Assembly: GCA_030590525.1 (NCBI GenBank)
Contig: JAUUYI010000102.1
Span: 1-7,123 of the forward strand
Source of the DNA: Sedimenticola sp.
Lineage (GTDB): Bacteria; Pseudomonadota; Gammaproteobacteria; Chromatiales; Chromatiaceae
DNA length: 7,123 nucleotides
Direction: 5' to 3'
Shown here: piece by piece, positions 1 to 6,730 of the stretch
Position numbering within the stretch: the first letter of the stretch is position 1
Layout: every line of letters starts with the position of its first letter
Made by a program: the position numbers and the translations under genes
The notes under the pieces: generated by a model
What the model was told of the DNA's origin: nothing
What the model saw: only the letters and a program-made list of their open reading frames with translations
Databases searched by the model: none

Positions 1-665
1 AGTGTCACCAGGGCAAAGCCTTGTTTCGGGTCCGGGACAAAACCGGCACTCTCCAGCCGTAACAGGGTCTCTTCGGCCGGCACCGCCCGCTTCCGGTTCA
101 GCATCAGGGTGTCGATCATCACGTTGCCCACGAAACGGACGCGTTCACTGCCGATGCCTTCCCGGCTCAGGTTATTCTCCGCGTCTCTTTCGGTGGTAAA
201 GAGCAGGTCCGAGATCTGGTCGGTCAATACCCGGTTGATCTCTTCCGGCATCTCGCGGTCGAAGCTGCGCAACCCGGCCTCGACATGGATAACGGGGACA
301 CCTTTTTTGACCGCCACCAGGGCGCAGGCAATGGTGGAGTTCACATCGCCCACGACCAGGATCATATCCGGCTGCCAGGCATCCAGTTCCGGCTCGAAGC
401 GTTGCATGATTTTGGCCATCTGCCAGGTGTGTGTGCCCGACCCCACCTCCAGATCCACATCCGGCTCGGGAATGCCGAGCTGGTCAAAAAAGGATTTCTT
501 CATCTCCGCATCGTAGTGCTGCCCGGTATGCAGCAGGCGGGCGCTGATACCACTCCCTTCCTGGTTGAAGACCCGCATGATGGGGGCGATCTTCATGAAG
601 TTGGGGCGGGCACCAACGATGCAGAGGATTTTTATCGGGGAATTGGGCATTCGTTTTTTATTCAT
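1..665 (-). CDS. wecB: UDP-N-acetylglucosamine 2-epimerase (WecB), partial, 3' end beyond the left edge
   Basis: Cytoplasmic enzyme that interconverts UDP-GlcNAc and UDP-ManNAc, supplying a sugar precursor for the polysaccharide made by this locus. About 221 residues are visible of a family usually near 370-380. Seen, numbering from the ATG at 665: the N-terminal nucleotide-binding motif GARPNFMK (18-25), HTGQHYD (46-52), GDVNST (106-111), HVEAGLRS (127-134) and MPEEINR (139-145). By comparison with E. coli WecB, D107, E129 and E141 match catalytic-site acidic residues D95, E117 and E131. The catalytic His motif lies outside the window. Start choice: the ATG at 665 overlaps the ATPase stop by 8 nt (ATGAATAA) and has GGA five bases upstream. 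An in-frame ATG at 650 would fit the family N-terminus equally well but has no visible SD. Either start implies translational coupling to the upstream ATPase gene. Product certain; exact start uncertain. Confidence 0.94.
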   Translation of the reverse strand, partial: MNKKRMPNSPIKILCIVGARPNFMKIAPIMRVFNQEGSGISARLLHTGQHYDAEMKKSFFDQLGIPEPDVDLEVGSGTHTWQMAKIMQRFEPELDAWQPDMILVVGDVNSTIACALVAVKKGVPVIHVEAGLRSFDREMPEEINRVLTDQISDLLFTTERDAENNLSREGIGSERVRFVGNVMIDTLMLNRKRAVPAEETLLRLESAGFVPDPKQGFALVT

Positions 666-1698
666 CATCGATATCCATGTCCATCTGGATCAGGATCGCT
701 TTGCGCAACAGTTTTCTCTCATGCTGCAGGGTCTTTTTCAGCTGCAGGACCTCCTGCTCCAGCGCAGCGAACCGTTGTAACAGCTGATCGTCACCGGTAA
801 CCGCCGCGGTCAGTGCCGGTATCGCCTGGGGCGTAACGGTGGGCATGGGTTGCACTGCCGGTTCGGCGGGCGCCGCTTTGACACCGAGTCCCTCCCCTTC
901 TATTTCGTCGATGACCGACTGTACCGCCCCCTCGTCCAGCAGGTGGCGCTCCTCAAGGCTACCAAATAACAGCAGCCGGTCACAGAGACTGTTTATTCGG
1001 CGGGGCACCCCCTTGGTAAAGTCGAAGATCTTTTCGAAGGCACCCGCGGTAATCTGTGGGTCATCCTTCCAACCCACCCGCTCCAGGCGATATTTGATGT
1101 ATGCCACGGACTCTTCCGCATCCATGGCCTTCAAATGGAGTGCAGCGGTGATACGCTGCCTCAACTGCTCCATCTGCGGGTGCTGGATGGTCCGATCAAA
1201 ATCCAACTGCCCCAGCAGAAAGCTCTGCAGCAGGGCCTTTCCGTCGATCTGAAAATTAGACAGCATCCGCAGCTCTTCGAGAGAGCGCTGGGGCAGGTTC
1301 TGGGCCTCATCGACCAGCAGCAGGACACGTTTTCCTTCGGCCTCGCGGGCACGGAAAAACTTTTCCAGCCGATCCAGCAGGGTTGATTTCGGTGCATCAT
1401 CCTGCCCGAGACCAAACGAGGAACAGACGATTCGGAGCATATCCTCCGGCTCCACCTGCGTGGTCAGCAGCTGTGCCGCTACGATATCACTCGCCTCCAG
1501 TTCGCTCAGCAGATGGCGGAGCAGCATCGTCTTACCGGTACCTATACCGCCGGTAATGACGATAAACCCTTCTCGCTTCTCCAGCCCATAACGCAGGTAG
1601 GCCATGGCTCGATTATGGGGCTTGCTGTTGTAATAGAAACGGGAATCAGGGCTAAGCTGAAATGGCTTGTCGGTAAATCCATAAAATTCGCGATACAT
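658..1698 (-). CDS. XrtA/PEP-CTERM-associated AAA-type ATPase (ExeA/GspA-like)
   Basis: 346-residue P-loop ATPase matching the family found in exosortase A polysaccharide loci (TIGR03015, from memory), related to ExeA/GspA and TniB-like ATPases. Seen: the N-terminal signature MYREFYGFTDKPFQLSPD (1-18), Walker A GGIGTGKT (50-57, K56), Walker B RVLLLVDEAQ (124-133, D130/E131), a conserved LSNFQ...LLQSFLLGQ block (146-164), and GVPRRIN (230-236), a likely sensor-2 region. The ATPase core ends near residue 265. A Pro/Ala-rich linker (about 274-300) and a predicted coiled coil (about 303-335) follow, then an acidic tail DMDIDDE. The family core is about 270 residues as I recall, so this tail is an extension. 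There is no signal peptide or membrane segment, so it is probably cytoplasmic. The gene begins 7 nt after the beta-barrel gene with AGAG as a weak SD, and its end overlaps the wecB start. Its precise role in polysaccharide export is not established. Confidence 0.93.
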   Translation of the reverse strand: MYREFYGFTDKPFQLSPDSRFYYNSKPHNRAMAYLRYGLEKREGFIVITGGIGTGKTMLLRHLLSELEASDIVAAQLLTTQVEPEDMLRIVCSSFGLGQDDAPKSTLLDRLEKFFRAREAEGKRVLLLVDEAQNLPQRSLEELRMLSNFQIDGKALLQSFLLGQLDFDRTIQHPQMEQLRQRITAALHLKAMDAEESVAYIKYRLERVGWKDDPQITAGAFEKIFDFTKGVPRRINSLCDRLLLFGSLEERHLLDEGAVQSVIDEIEGEGLGVKAAPAEPAVQPMPTVTPQAIPALTAAVTGDDQLLQRFAALEQEVLQLKKTLQHERKLLRKAILIQMDMDIDDE

Positions 1699-1705
1699 AA
1701 TTTCT

Positions 1706-3151
1706 CTAGTTCCAACGCATACTCAAGGTCAGGCTGGCACGGTTCTCGTCATATTCATCTTCGGAACGGTCAGATATCCTTTTCCGATGCCGCAGGTCGA
1801 ATGACAGGCTGGTGTTGGGACCCAAAGTGTGGCTGAGTCCCGCGGAAATCGTCCAGTTATGCGCATCGTCGTAGTCGTCATCCGCATTTCTCTCAGAGTT
1901 GTTATCCCGATTCGAGCTGGACCAGCTGAGGCTCAGGTTGGAACTGGTCTTTGGTGTTATCGGGTGACCCAGGGTAGTCGATGCGCCATAAGTATCGTTT
2001 TTATCCCCCGATTCCTGGCCCTCACGCCGGGTGGCATGGGCGCTTATACCCCACGAATATCTCTTGCCACTCAACGTATATCCCGTGCGAAGGGTGTCAT
2101 TGGTGTAAAACTCGTTGTTTCGAAGATCAGGGGCATCGGGGTTGAAGATAGGATTGCCCTCATCATCGAAGGTGCGCTGTGACAACTGCTCGTCTCTGGA
2201 GGTTTGGACATCGTGTGTCAGGCTCGCGGTCCAGTTGCTCCGCTTGCGTCTGTGTGACCAGTCAAAGTAGAGGTTCCAACCTGACAACACCCGGTAACCG
2301 TAGGCGACCCGCAACGATGTCCGGCCACTGGGTGTCCAGGTGAAGCCGCTCCCGCCGCCCCAGCCTGCGTCATTGCTCTGGTCCGTCTGGATATCATATT
2401 TATCATAGAACCCGTAGAAATTGGCCGACCATATCCGGCTGAGGACATAACTGCTATCTCCTTCGGCGTGGTAGGTATTGCTGTTGTTACCGCCATCGTC
2501 ATAATTCACATGGTTATAGTTCGCGGAAAGGCTCCATGGCACGACGGGGAAGCGGGTACCGCTGTCCAACGAATAACGCACGCTATGGCTGCCGCTGTTA
2601 CTGGTGTCGCTATTGTTGTTTATTACGTTGCTGTATCTGTATCTCAGCTCGGAGTCCGCGTAGTTCCCGAAATGGTGCAGGGTGTAGGGGCTGATCGAGT
2701 AGTTGAAGGTCTGGGTGGTGTCATTATCGTTATTGACATTGTCACCGCCACTGCGGCCATTGGAGTCTATCAGAGCCTGGCGGGCATTTGCCGAGGCATC
2801 CAGGAAGAGCACATCCTTGTACAACTCTGCGTTACCGCTTGCCGCCAGGTTGTGGTCCAGGCTGGTATCGTTACTGGAGCGTATCCTGAAACTCGGTGCG
2901 TACCTGGCATTCATGTTGAGACGGCCACCCTCCCCGGTGACCCCGATGCTCGGGGTGATGCCCAGGCTGACCTCCCCCTCTTGATCGTTGTGGGAGAGAT
3001 CCTTGTTGTCGGTATAGGTCGTATTGAGACTCAGCCCACTGGTAGTCCGCCACTGCCCGGCCCACGACACAGGGGCGGCCAGCAACACGGACAGCGCCAG
3101 GACAAGGCGTTGGAAAAAGAGCCCACGTGAGAAGACGCACCGCATTCTCAT
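1706..3151 (-). CDS. PEP-CTERM-system outer-membrane beta-barrel protein (TIGR03016-like)
   Basis: 481-residue predicted outer-membrane protein, like the barrel protein regularly found between the tyrosine kinase and the ATPase in XrtA loci. Seen: a signal peptide with a basic N-region (MRMR...R) and a hydrophobic core (about 14-27), with likely cleavage after SWA (residue 31). The mature chain of about 450 residues has no cysteine, is rich in Asn, Asp, Ser, Thr, Tyr and Trp, and shows many alternating polar/apolar strands, for example SELRYRYSNV and TSLSFDLRHRKR. Polar loops such as NVNNDNDTT and ADDDYDD fit extracellular or turn segments. The last strand reads RASLTLSMRWN, so the final residue is Asn rather than the aromatic typical of Bam substrates. 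The start lies 3 nt after the kinase stop, with GGAG 11-12 nt upstream. A second in-frame ATG is at codon 3. A role in polysaccharide passage or anchoring is inferred from context; no function is proven for the family. Confidence 0.85.
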   Translation of the reverse strand: MRMRCVFSRGLFFQRLVLALSVLLAAPVSWAGQWRTTSGLSLNTTYTDNKDLSHNDQEGEVSLGITPSIGVTGEGGRLNMNARYAPSFRIRSSNDTSLDHNLAASGNAELYKDVLFLDASANARQALIDSNGRSGGDNVNNDNDTTQTFNYSISPYTLHHFGNYADSELRYRYSNVINNNSDTSNSGSHSVRYSLDSGTRFPVVPWSLSANYNHVNYDDGGNNSNTYHAEGDSSYVLSRIWSANFYGFYDKYDIQTDQSNDAGWGGGSGFTWTPSGRTSLRVAYGYRVLSGWNLYFDWSHRRKRSNWTASLTHDVQTSRDEQLSQRTFDDEGNPIFNPDAPDLRNNEFYTNDTLRTGYTLSGKRYSWGISAHATRREGQESGDKNDTYGASTTLGHPITPKTSSNLSLSWSSSNRDNNSERNADDDYDDAHNWTISAGLSHTLGPNTSLSFDLRHRKRISDRSEDEYDENRASLTLSMRWN

Positions 3152-3154
3152 GGA

Positions 3155-4129
3155 TTAACTGTCTCCGTAGCCACCATACCCGTACCGATTCCCATAGCCG
3201 TAGCCGTAGCTGTAGCCACCGCCACTCCATGAGAACACGTCATCTCTCGTCTTATTGAGAAGAAGTGACAGGTCATCTTTATTCTCGAGCAGAGTCAGCG
3301 CCTCCTTGACGAGGTACTGGGCGGTCTTTCCGAACTCGACCACCATCACTACCTGTCCCATCTGGGCTGCCACCACGCTCGCCTCACTGGTGATCAATAG
3401 CGGGGGAGAGTCAAATATCAGGATCCGATCGGGGTATCGAGAGGCCATTTCGTGGAGTCGCGCCTTCATGGCGTTACTGGCCAGCAACTCGGTTGCCCGG
3501 TCGTGCTTCTGGCCTGCCGGTAATATCGTCAGCTTGGGGACGTCCGTGCGCAGCAGGAACTCCCCCAGGTCCAGGTTTTCATCCTTCAGGCATTCGGTCA
3601 ATCCCTGCCGCTCTGTGATATCCAGCAAACGGGAAAGACCCGGCCTGGCAAGATCCGAGTCGATGAGCAGAACCGTTCGATCCATCTCCATTGCCATGGA
3701 GATGGCCAGATTGAGGGAGGTAAAGGTCTTTCCCTCCCCTGACAGGGAACTGGTCACCATGATCAGATTGGCCGGCCGATTCACATTCTCTATGGCGCTG
3801 GAGGCCTTGTGTAATAGCGGGCGTTTGATCATCCGGTACTCTTCGGCCAACTGGGAACGGCCACTCTCGCCCGACAGGATACCTTCGATCCCCATCTCGT
3901 TGAGGATGATATCCGGTTTCACGGGCTCTTTGGGCGGTGTAGCAGCGGGGGTGGTTCGAACCCCAGCGTCAGCCGTGGCGCCAGAAACCACGCTGGTATC
4001 TTGCGGGCGCTCACCCAGTGGAGCTGTTTCTGCCTGCCGCCGGGCATCCGGAGACCCACCTACAATCCCTTGACCGGTCTTGTGCGTACCGACAGAGAGT
4101 TTATCTACCGCTTTTTCGATGATACTCAT
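3155..4129 (-). CDS. XrtA-associated bacterial tyrosine autokinase (BY-kinase, CpsD/Wzc-C-like)
   Basis: 324-residue cytoplasmic BY-kinase that pairs with the co-polymerase encoded just upstream. Cycles of autophosphorylation and dephosphorylation on its tyrosine tail are known to control chain length and export in this family. Seen: N-terminal MSIIEKAVDKL, typical of the XrtA version; a low-complexity Pro/Ala/Thr linker (about 14-72); an EEYR...KR segment (96-103) like the oligomerisation motif; Walker A SSLSGEGKT (127-135, K134); Walker A' VLLIDSDLARP (153-163); Walker B ILIFDSPP (236-243, D240). The C-terminus is a Gly/Tyr cluster with seven tyrosines (306, 308, 310, 312, 316, 318, 321). 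The gene starts 12 nt after the co-polymerase stop behind a strong SD, so kinase and transmembrane activator are separate polypeptides, as in CpsC/CpsD systems, rather than one fused Wzc. The short gaps on both sides indicate one transcript. Matches TIGR03018 as remembered. Confidence 0.95.
   Translation of the reverse strand: MSIIEKAVDKLSVGTHKTGQGIVGGSPDARRQAETAPLGERPQDTSVVSGATADAGVRTTPAATPPKEPVKPDIILNEMGIEGILSGESGRSQLAEEYRMIKRPLLHKASSAIENVNRPANLIMVTSSLSGEGKTFTSLNLAISMAMEMDRTVLLIDSDLARPGLSRLLDITERQGLTECLKDENLDLGEFLLRTDVPKLTILPAGQKHDRATELLASNAMKARLHEMASRYPDRILIFDSPPLLITSEASVVAAQMGQVVMVVEFGKTAQYLVKEALTLLENKDDLSLLLNKTRDDVFSWSGGGYSYGYGYGNRYGYGGYGDS
3169..3222 (-). repeat. Gly-Tyr codon repeat encoding the kinase phosphorylation tail
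   Basis: Within the kinase gene, codons for about residues 303-320 are a low-complexity run of GGC/GGT and TAC/TAT (repeated TACGGC on the coding strand). They encode alternating Gly and Tyr, with one Asn-Arg interruption. BY-kinases use such tyrosine clusters as autophosphorylation sites. Because the DNA is a short-unit repeat, the number of tyrosines could change by slippage; this is inference. Confidence 0.7.
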
Positions 4130-4136
4130 GGCCGCA

Positions 4137-4141
4137 CTCCC
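4137..4141 (-). promoter_or_regulatory. Strong Shine-Dalgarno site of the tyrosine kinase gene
   Basis: GGGAG lies 7 nt before the kinase ATG at 4129 and directly abuts the TAG stop of the co-polymerase gene. It is the best SD match among the junctions in this window. It fixes the kinase start and suggests the kinase is efficiently translated from the shared message. Confidence 0.75.
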
Positions 4142-5737
4142 CTATATTCCGACCAGCTTTCTGGCATCGTTCAGATAACCCACCCAGTCCAGTTGCAGCG
4201 AGTAGGCAGCCATCAGCAATCCATAAACCGAGAACAGGACGAAGAATACAAACAGAAAGGCTAACTGTCGCCTCTTACGCCCCGTTCGCTGGCCCTGAGT
4301 CCAGACCATTCCCACACTCCCCAGTACCGGCAGATCGGTAATCGTATTCAACAGCCGCCGGTCATCGAATGTCGGGCGCAGCTGCGACAACAGGAATGCA
4401 ACCAACATGCCCAGTACGAGACCACCCACGAAAACGCCGCTGCTCAGCAGCATCCGGTTTGGGCCGGATGGATTGGGCGGAACCCGCGGTGGCTCGACGA
4501 TCCTGAACCGGATCGCATTGGCACTGACATCCACTTCATGGCCCATTCTGGCGCTCTCCAGGCTCTTCATCAGGGCCTGGTGCTGATTTTTCAGAATTCC
4601 GTAATCACGATTCAGCTGTTTCGACTGTGTCTCGACCTTCAGCGCCTTGTCCACCGCCGCCGTCAGCTTCTCGATCCGTTTCTTATACTCAGTCACGACC
4701 GCCTCTTTTGCGGCGACATTGGCCTTGGCATCCGCAAAGGTGAGACGCAACTGCTGATAGACGGGGTTCATCAAGCCGGAGCTATTCTCCCCTTCCATCA
4801 TATCAACTGCCGCCAGCAGCTCTTCTTCACGCTTTTTCTTCAGATCCACGATGTTCTCCCGGGTGCCGACGACATCCGGATGTTTGTCCGTGTAGCGCAG
4901 CAGCAACTCATCCAGATTGGACTCCAACGCCGATATCCGCCCGTCATAGATGCTGCTCTGCCCGGATGAGGAGAGCAGGTCGTCATACAATTCATCCCCC
5001 CCTTCGTCCTTCGCATCCTCCATCTGTTCTTTCAGCGACTGCAGCCTGTCCCCTTGAATCTTCAAATCCAGCTCGGCCTGGGTGAGCTGATTCTGGTTTT
5101 CTTTCAACTGAGCGTAGTAGCCACTTCCATCAGAGAGGTATTGAAGGTTAGTGTGCTTGAACGCCGCCTGTCTGGCCTCTGCCTCCTCCAGGCGTTTTTC
5201 GTAGGCTGCAATCTGCTGTTCCAGAAACTGGCGCGCCGAATCCTGGTCTTTGCGGCTTCCACCAAGATTGGACTCCACGAAGATGGTCAACAGCGATTTG
5301 ACTACCAGTTTTGTCAATTCCGGCCGCCTGTCTTTGTAGCTGATGGTGTAAAGATTTACATCGCGTGTGCTCACCAGACCGATATTGTCTTTCAGATCTT
5401 TGATGATCTGGTCGGTTTCAGTCGCGTTCCTGGCCTGCAGGTCCATGTCGGTCATCCGCATGACCTTTTCCAGATTCGGACGGCTGAGCAGCGTCTTGGT
5501 GACCAGCAACAGGCGCTGCCGCTCATTACCCGACGCGGCGAGCCCCCGCAGAAGGGGTTTCAGCAGGCTCTGTGTATCGACATAGACCCGTGCAGATGCC
5601 TTGTACTGGTCCGGCAGCTGGGCCACCACGATCCATCCCGCTACCGATACGGCCCAGGCAATACCAAGGATCCACCAGCGAAAACGCCAGATACCCCGGA
5701 TATATGATAATAGGTTGACTAAGAGATCATGAAGCAT
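4142..5737 (-). CDS. XrtA-system polysaccharide chain-length determinant / co-polymerase (Wzz-like)
   Basis: 531-residue inner-membrane polysaccharide co-polymerase that sets chain length with the Wzy-type polymerase and the partner tyrosine kinase. Seen: N-terminal MLHDLLVNLLSYIRGIWRFR, typical of the XrtA version; TM1 about 21-39; a Wzz-like beta domain with YKASARVYVDTQSLLKPLLRG (45-65); long coiled-coil stretches (about 165-245 and 295-400) interrupted by an acidic/Ser-rich loop (about 240-262); the family motif RYTDKHPDVV (281-290); the proline-rich motif VEPPRVPPNPSGPNR (414-428) ahead of TM2 (about 429-452); a cytoplasmic loop (453-490); and a third membrane segment (about 491-512) with a 19-residue tail. 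There is no kinase domain; that is the next gene. The N-terminus fits the family, but no clear SD precedes the ATG at 5737. It is preceded by a 288-nt gap with hairpins, unlike the tight junctions downstream. Matches TIGR03007 as remembered. Confidence 0.95.
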   Translation of the reverse strand: MLHDLLVNLLSYIRGIWRFRWWILGIAWAVSVAGWIVVAQLPDQYKASARVYVDTQSLLKPLLRGLAASGNERQRLLLVTKTLLSRPNLEKVMRMTDMDLQARNATETDQIIKDLKDNIGLVSTRDVNLYTISYKDRRPELTKLVVKSLLTIFVESNLGGSRKDQDSARQFLEQQIAAYEKRLEEAEARQAAFKHTNLQYLSDGSGYYAQLKENQNQLTQAELDLKIQGDRLQSLKEQMEDAKDEGGDELYDDLLSSSGQSSIYDGRISALESNLDELLLRYTDKHPDVVGTRENIVDLKKKREEELLAAVDMMEGENSSGLMNPVYQQLRLTFADAKANVAAKEAVVTEYKKRIEKLTAAVDKALKVETQSKQLNRDYGILKNQHQALMKSLESARMGHEVDVSANAIRFRIVEPPRVPPNPSGPNRMLLSSGVFVGGLVLGMLVAFLLSQLRPTFDDRRLLNTITDLPVLGSVGMVWTQGQRTGRKRRQLAFLFVFFVLFSVYGLLMAAYSLQLDWVGYLNDARKLVGI

Positions 5738-6025
5738 AAGTGTAGTGACATTGTGGCAATGGAATTGATTTGGTTATCGGCAAGCGAGCAGAAAAGCACA
5801 GCGTGTTTAAACGGGCTGGATGCGCTGAGGTACGAACCACGCCATTCGCGGCCACCAGAGGTGGCGACAAGGATTGTTCCTGCAATCCTATTGCATTTCC
5901 GCCGCCCAAGGATGGGCAAGTGCCGCGGGGGCATGGATGCCCAAGAGCGGCCTCCATCCATGGAGGCCAGAAGTGCCGCTTTTGCAGGGGCAACAAACCG
6001 GTCGGCTTCTATTCTCGACAGGCTC
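5738..6025. other. 288-nt gene-free gap with a dense hairpin cluster
   Basis: Between the lipoprotein stop and the co-polymerase start I see no credible gene; the ORFs here are open by chance. The right two-thirds (about 5851-5968) hold five perfect inverted repeats in about 118 nt. Positions: 5851-5865 (stem GCCACC, loop 3), 5870-5889 (stem AGGATTG, loop 6), 5904-5917 (stem GCCCA, loop AGGA), 5929-5942 (stem GGGCA, loop TGGA) and 5949-5968 (stem GGCCTCCA, loop TCCA). None is followed by a clear T-run on either strand, so a simple intrinsic terminator is not supported. The gap may be a dispersed intergenic repeat inserted in the operon, or an RNA region affecting processing or relative expression of the two genes. 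No convincing sigma-70 or sigma-54 promoter was found for the downstream genes. Confidence 0.7.
5949..5968. repeat. Strongest hairpin in the lipoprotein/co-polymerase gap (8-bp stem, 4-nt loop)
   Basis: Arms GGCCTCCA and TGGAGGCC pair perfectly around the loop TCCA (TGGA in the operon message). An alternative longer pairing, AGCGGC at 5946-5951 with GCCGCT at 5975-5980, would compete with it. It is GC-rich enough to fold stably in RNA, but lacks the U-tract of a terminator on the minus strand. Confidence 0.75.
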
Positions 6026-6646
6026 CTAGAACCACGCCTCAGGAATGATCAGGATGTCACCCGGTTTGATATCCACGTTGGCCGTGATATCACCATCTTT
6101 GATGAGATCATCGAGGCGCACTCTGTACTCCTTTTGAACCCCTTCCTCCCAGCGAATCAGCGTGGTATTGTTCCCGGCCGCAAAGTCGGTCAGGCCACCC
6201 ACCTGGATCATCACATCCAGCATCGTCATACCATCATTGTACAGCATTGCCTGGGGCGACTCAGCCTCACCGATAATACGGATCTGCTCGGTGTAAATGC
6301 CAACGAAGCCGTTGACGATTACGGTTACCATGGGGTCACGCAGGTAGGTGGAGAGTACCAACTCAACCTCTCTTGCCAGTTCCGTCGGCGTTTTTCCCGC
6401 CGCCGGGACATCTTCCATCAAGGGTGCAGAGATATATCCATCCGGCCTCACCGACACCGACATGGAGACATCCGGGTTTCTCCAGACGAATATATTCACC
6501 GAATCACCCGGGCCGATCTTGTACTTGGTGGAGAATCGGGCGTCCCAGCTGGCATGCGGCAGCTCGGGGTAGGTATTTTTCGTAGCACAGCCGGGGAGCA
6601 GCAAAAACGATGTCAGTAACCCCAGAAATATATAATAATTATTCAC
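6026..6646 (-). CDS. XrtA-system polysaccharide export lipoprotein (Wza-like, OPX family)
   Basis: 206-residue lipoprotein of the outer-membrane polysaccharide export family, expected to form the periplasmic/outer-membrane conduit for the polymer. Seen, from the GTG at 6646: a hydrophobic signal (4-17) and the lipobox LPG-C with the lipidated Cys at 20. The export domain starts at YKIGPGDSVNIFVWRNPD (42-59), with SVSVRPDGYISAPLMEDV (63-80) and YLRDPMVTVIV (101-111). An SLBB-type domain follows (IRIIGEAESPQAM, 122-134; MLDVMIQVGGLTDFA, 142-156). The C-terminus DIKPGDILIIPEAWF is characteristic of the XrtA version (TIGR03027 as remembered). It is much shorter than Wza (about 380) and lacks the long C-terminal part. 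Start choice: an upstream ATG at 6748 would add 34 residues before the lipobox signal, which is implausible. The GTG has purine-rich GAGAGAGAG just upstream. It is the first gene of the operon in this window, followed by a 288-nt gap. Confidence 0.94.
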   Translation of the reverse strand: MNNYYIFLGLLTSFLLLPGCATKNTYPELPHASWDARFSTKYKIGPGDSVNIFVWRNPDVSMSVSVRPDGYISAPLMEDVPAAGKTPTELAREVELVLSTYLRDPMVTVIVNGFVGIYTEQIRIIGEAESPQAMLYNDGMTMLDVMIQVGGLTDFAAGNNTTLIRWEEGVQKEYRVRLDDLIKDGDITANVDIKPGDILIIPEAWF

Positions 6647-6674
6647 GATTTCTCTCTCTCGCAGAACCCATATC

Positions 6675-6700
6675 GACGCACTATATGTTTTCACGGTTCC
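6675..6700 (-). promoter_or_regulatory. Candidate ECF-sigma-type promoter ahead of the operon
   Basis: On the minus strand GGAAC (6700-6696) is followed after 17 nt by CGTC (6678-6675), the general pattern of extracytoplasmic-function sigma promoters. The start of transcription would fall near 6667, leaving a leader of about 20 nt with the GAGAGAGAG SD before the GTG at 6646. A competing reading is a weak sigma-70 site with TATAGT as -10 (6685-6680) and a poor -35. No sigma-54 motif (TGGCAC-N5-TTGC) was seen here. Short motifs like these occur by chance, so this is a candidate only. Confidence 0.3.
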
Positions 6701-6730
6701 CAACTGTTTTCTCGCCCACCACCGTAACAT

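Noticed and set aside
285..800. 171-codon open frame on the plus strand
   Set aside because: It crosses antisense through wecB and the ATPase end, and no protein family is recognisable.
2468..3130. 220-codon open frame on the plus strand with a Val/Ile-rich product
   Set aside because: It is antisense to the barrel gene; its hydrophobicity comes from complementing Asn/Asp-rich codons (AAC/GAC to GTT/GTC), not from a real membrane protein.
3255..4073. 272-codon open frame on the plus strand
   Set aside because: Fully antisense to the tyrosine kinase gene, with Ser/Arg-rich composition typical of a shadow frame.
5949..5968. Intrinsic terminator between lipoprotein and co-polymerase genes
   Set aside because: The stem is strong but the minus strand continues with GCTCTTGGGC and no U-run.
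5727..5996. Small minus-strand frames (80-89 codons) in the lipoprotein/co-polymerase gap
   Set aside because: They pass through perfect hairpins and have Pro/Arg/Trp-rich products, no SD and no family resemblance; more likely read-through of a non-coding repeat.
5729..6619. 296-codon open frame on the plus strand
   Set aside because: It runs antisense through the export lipoprotein gene and the hairpin gap, has no recognisable domain, and the opposite strand has a complete family match with lipobox.
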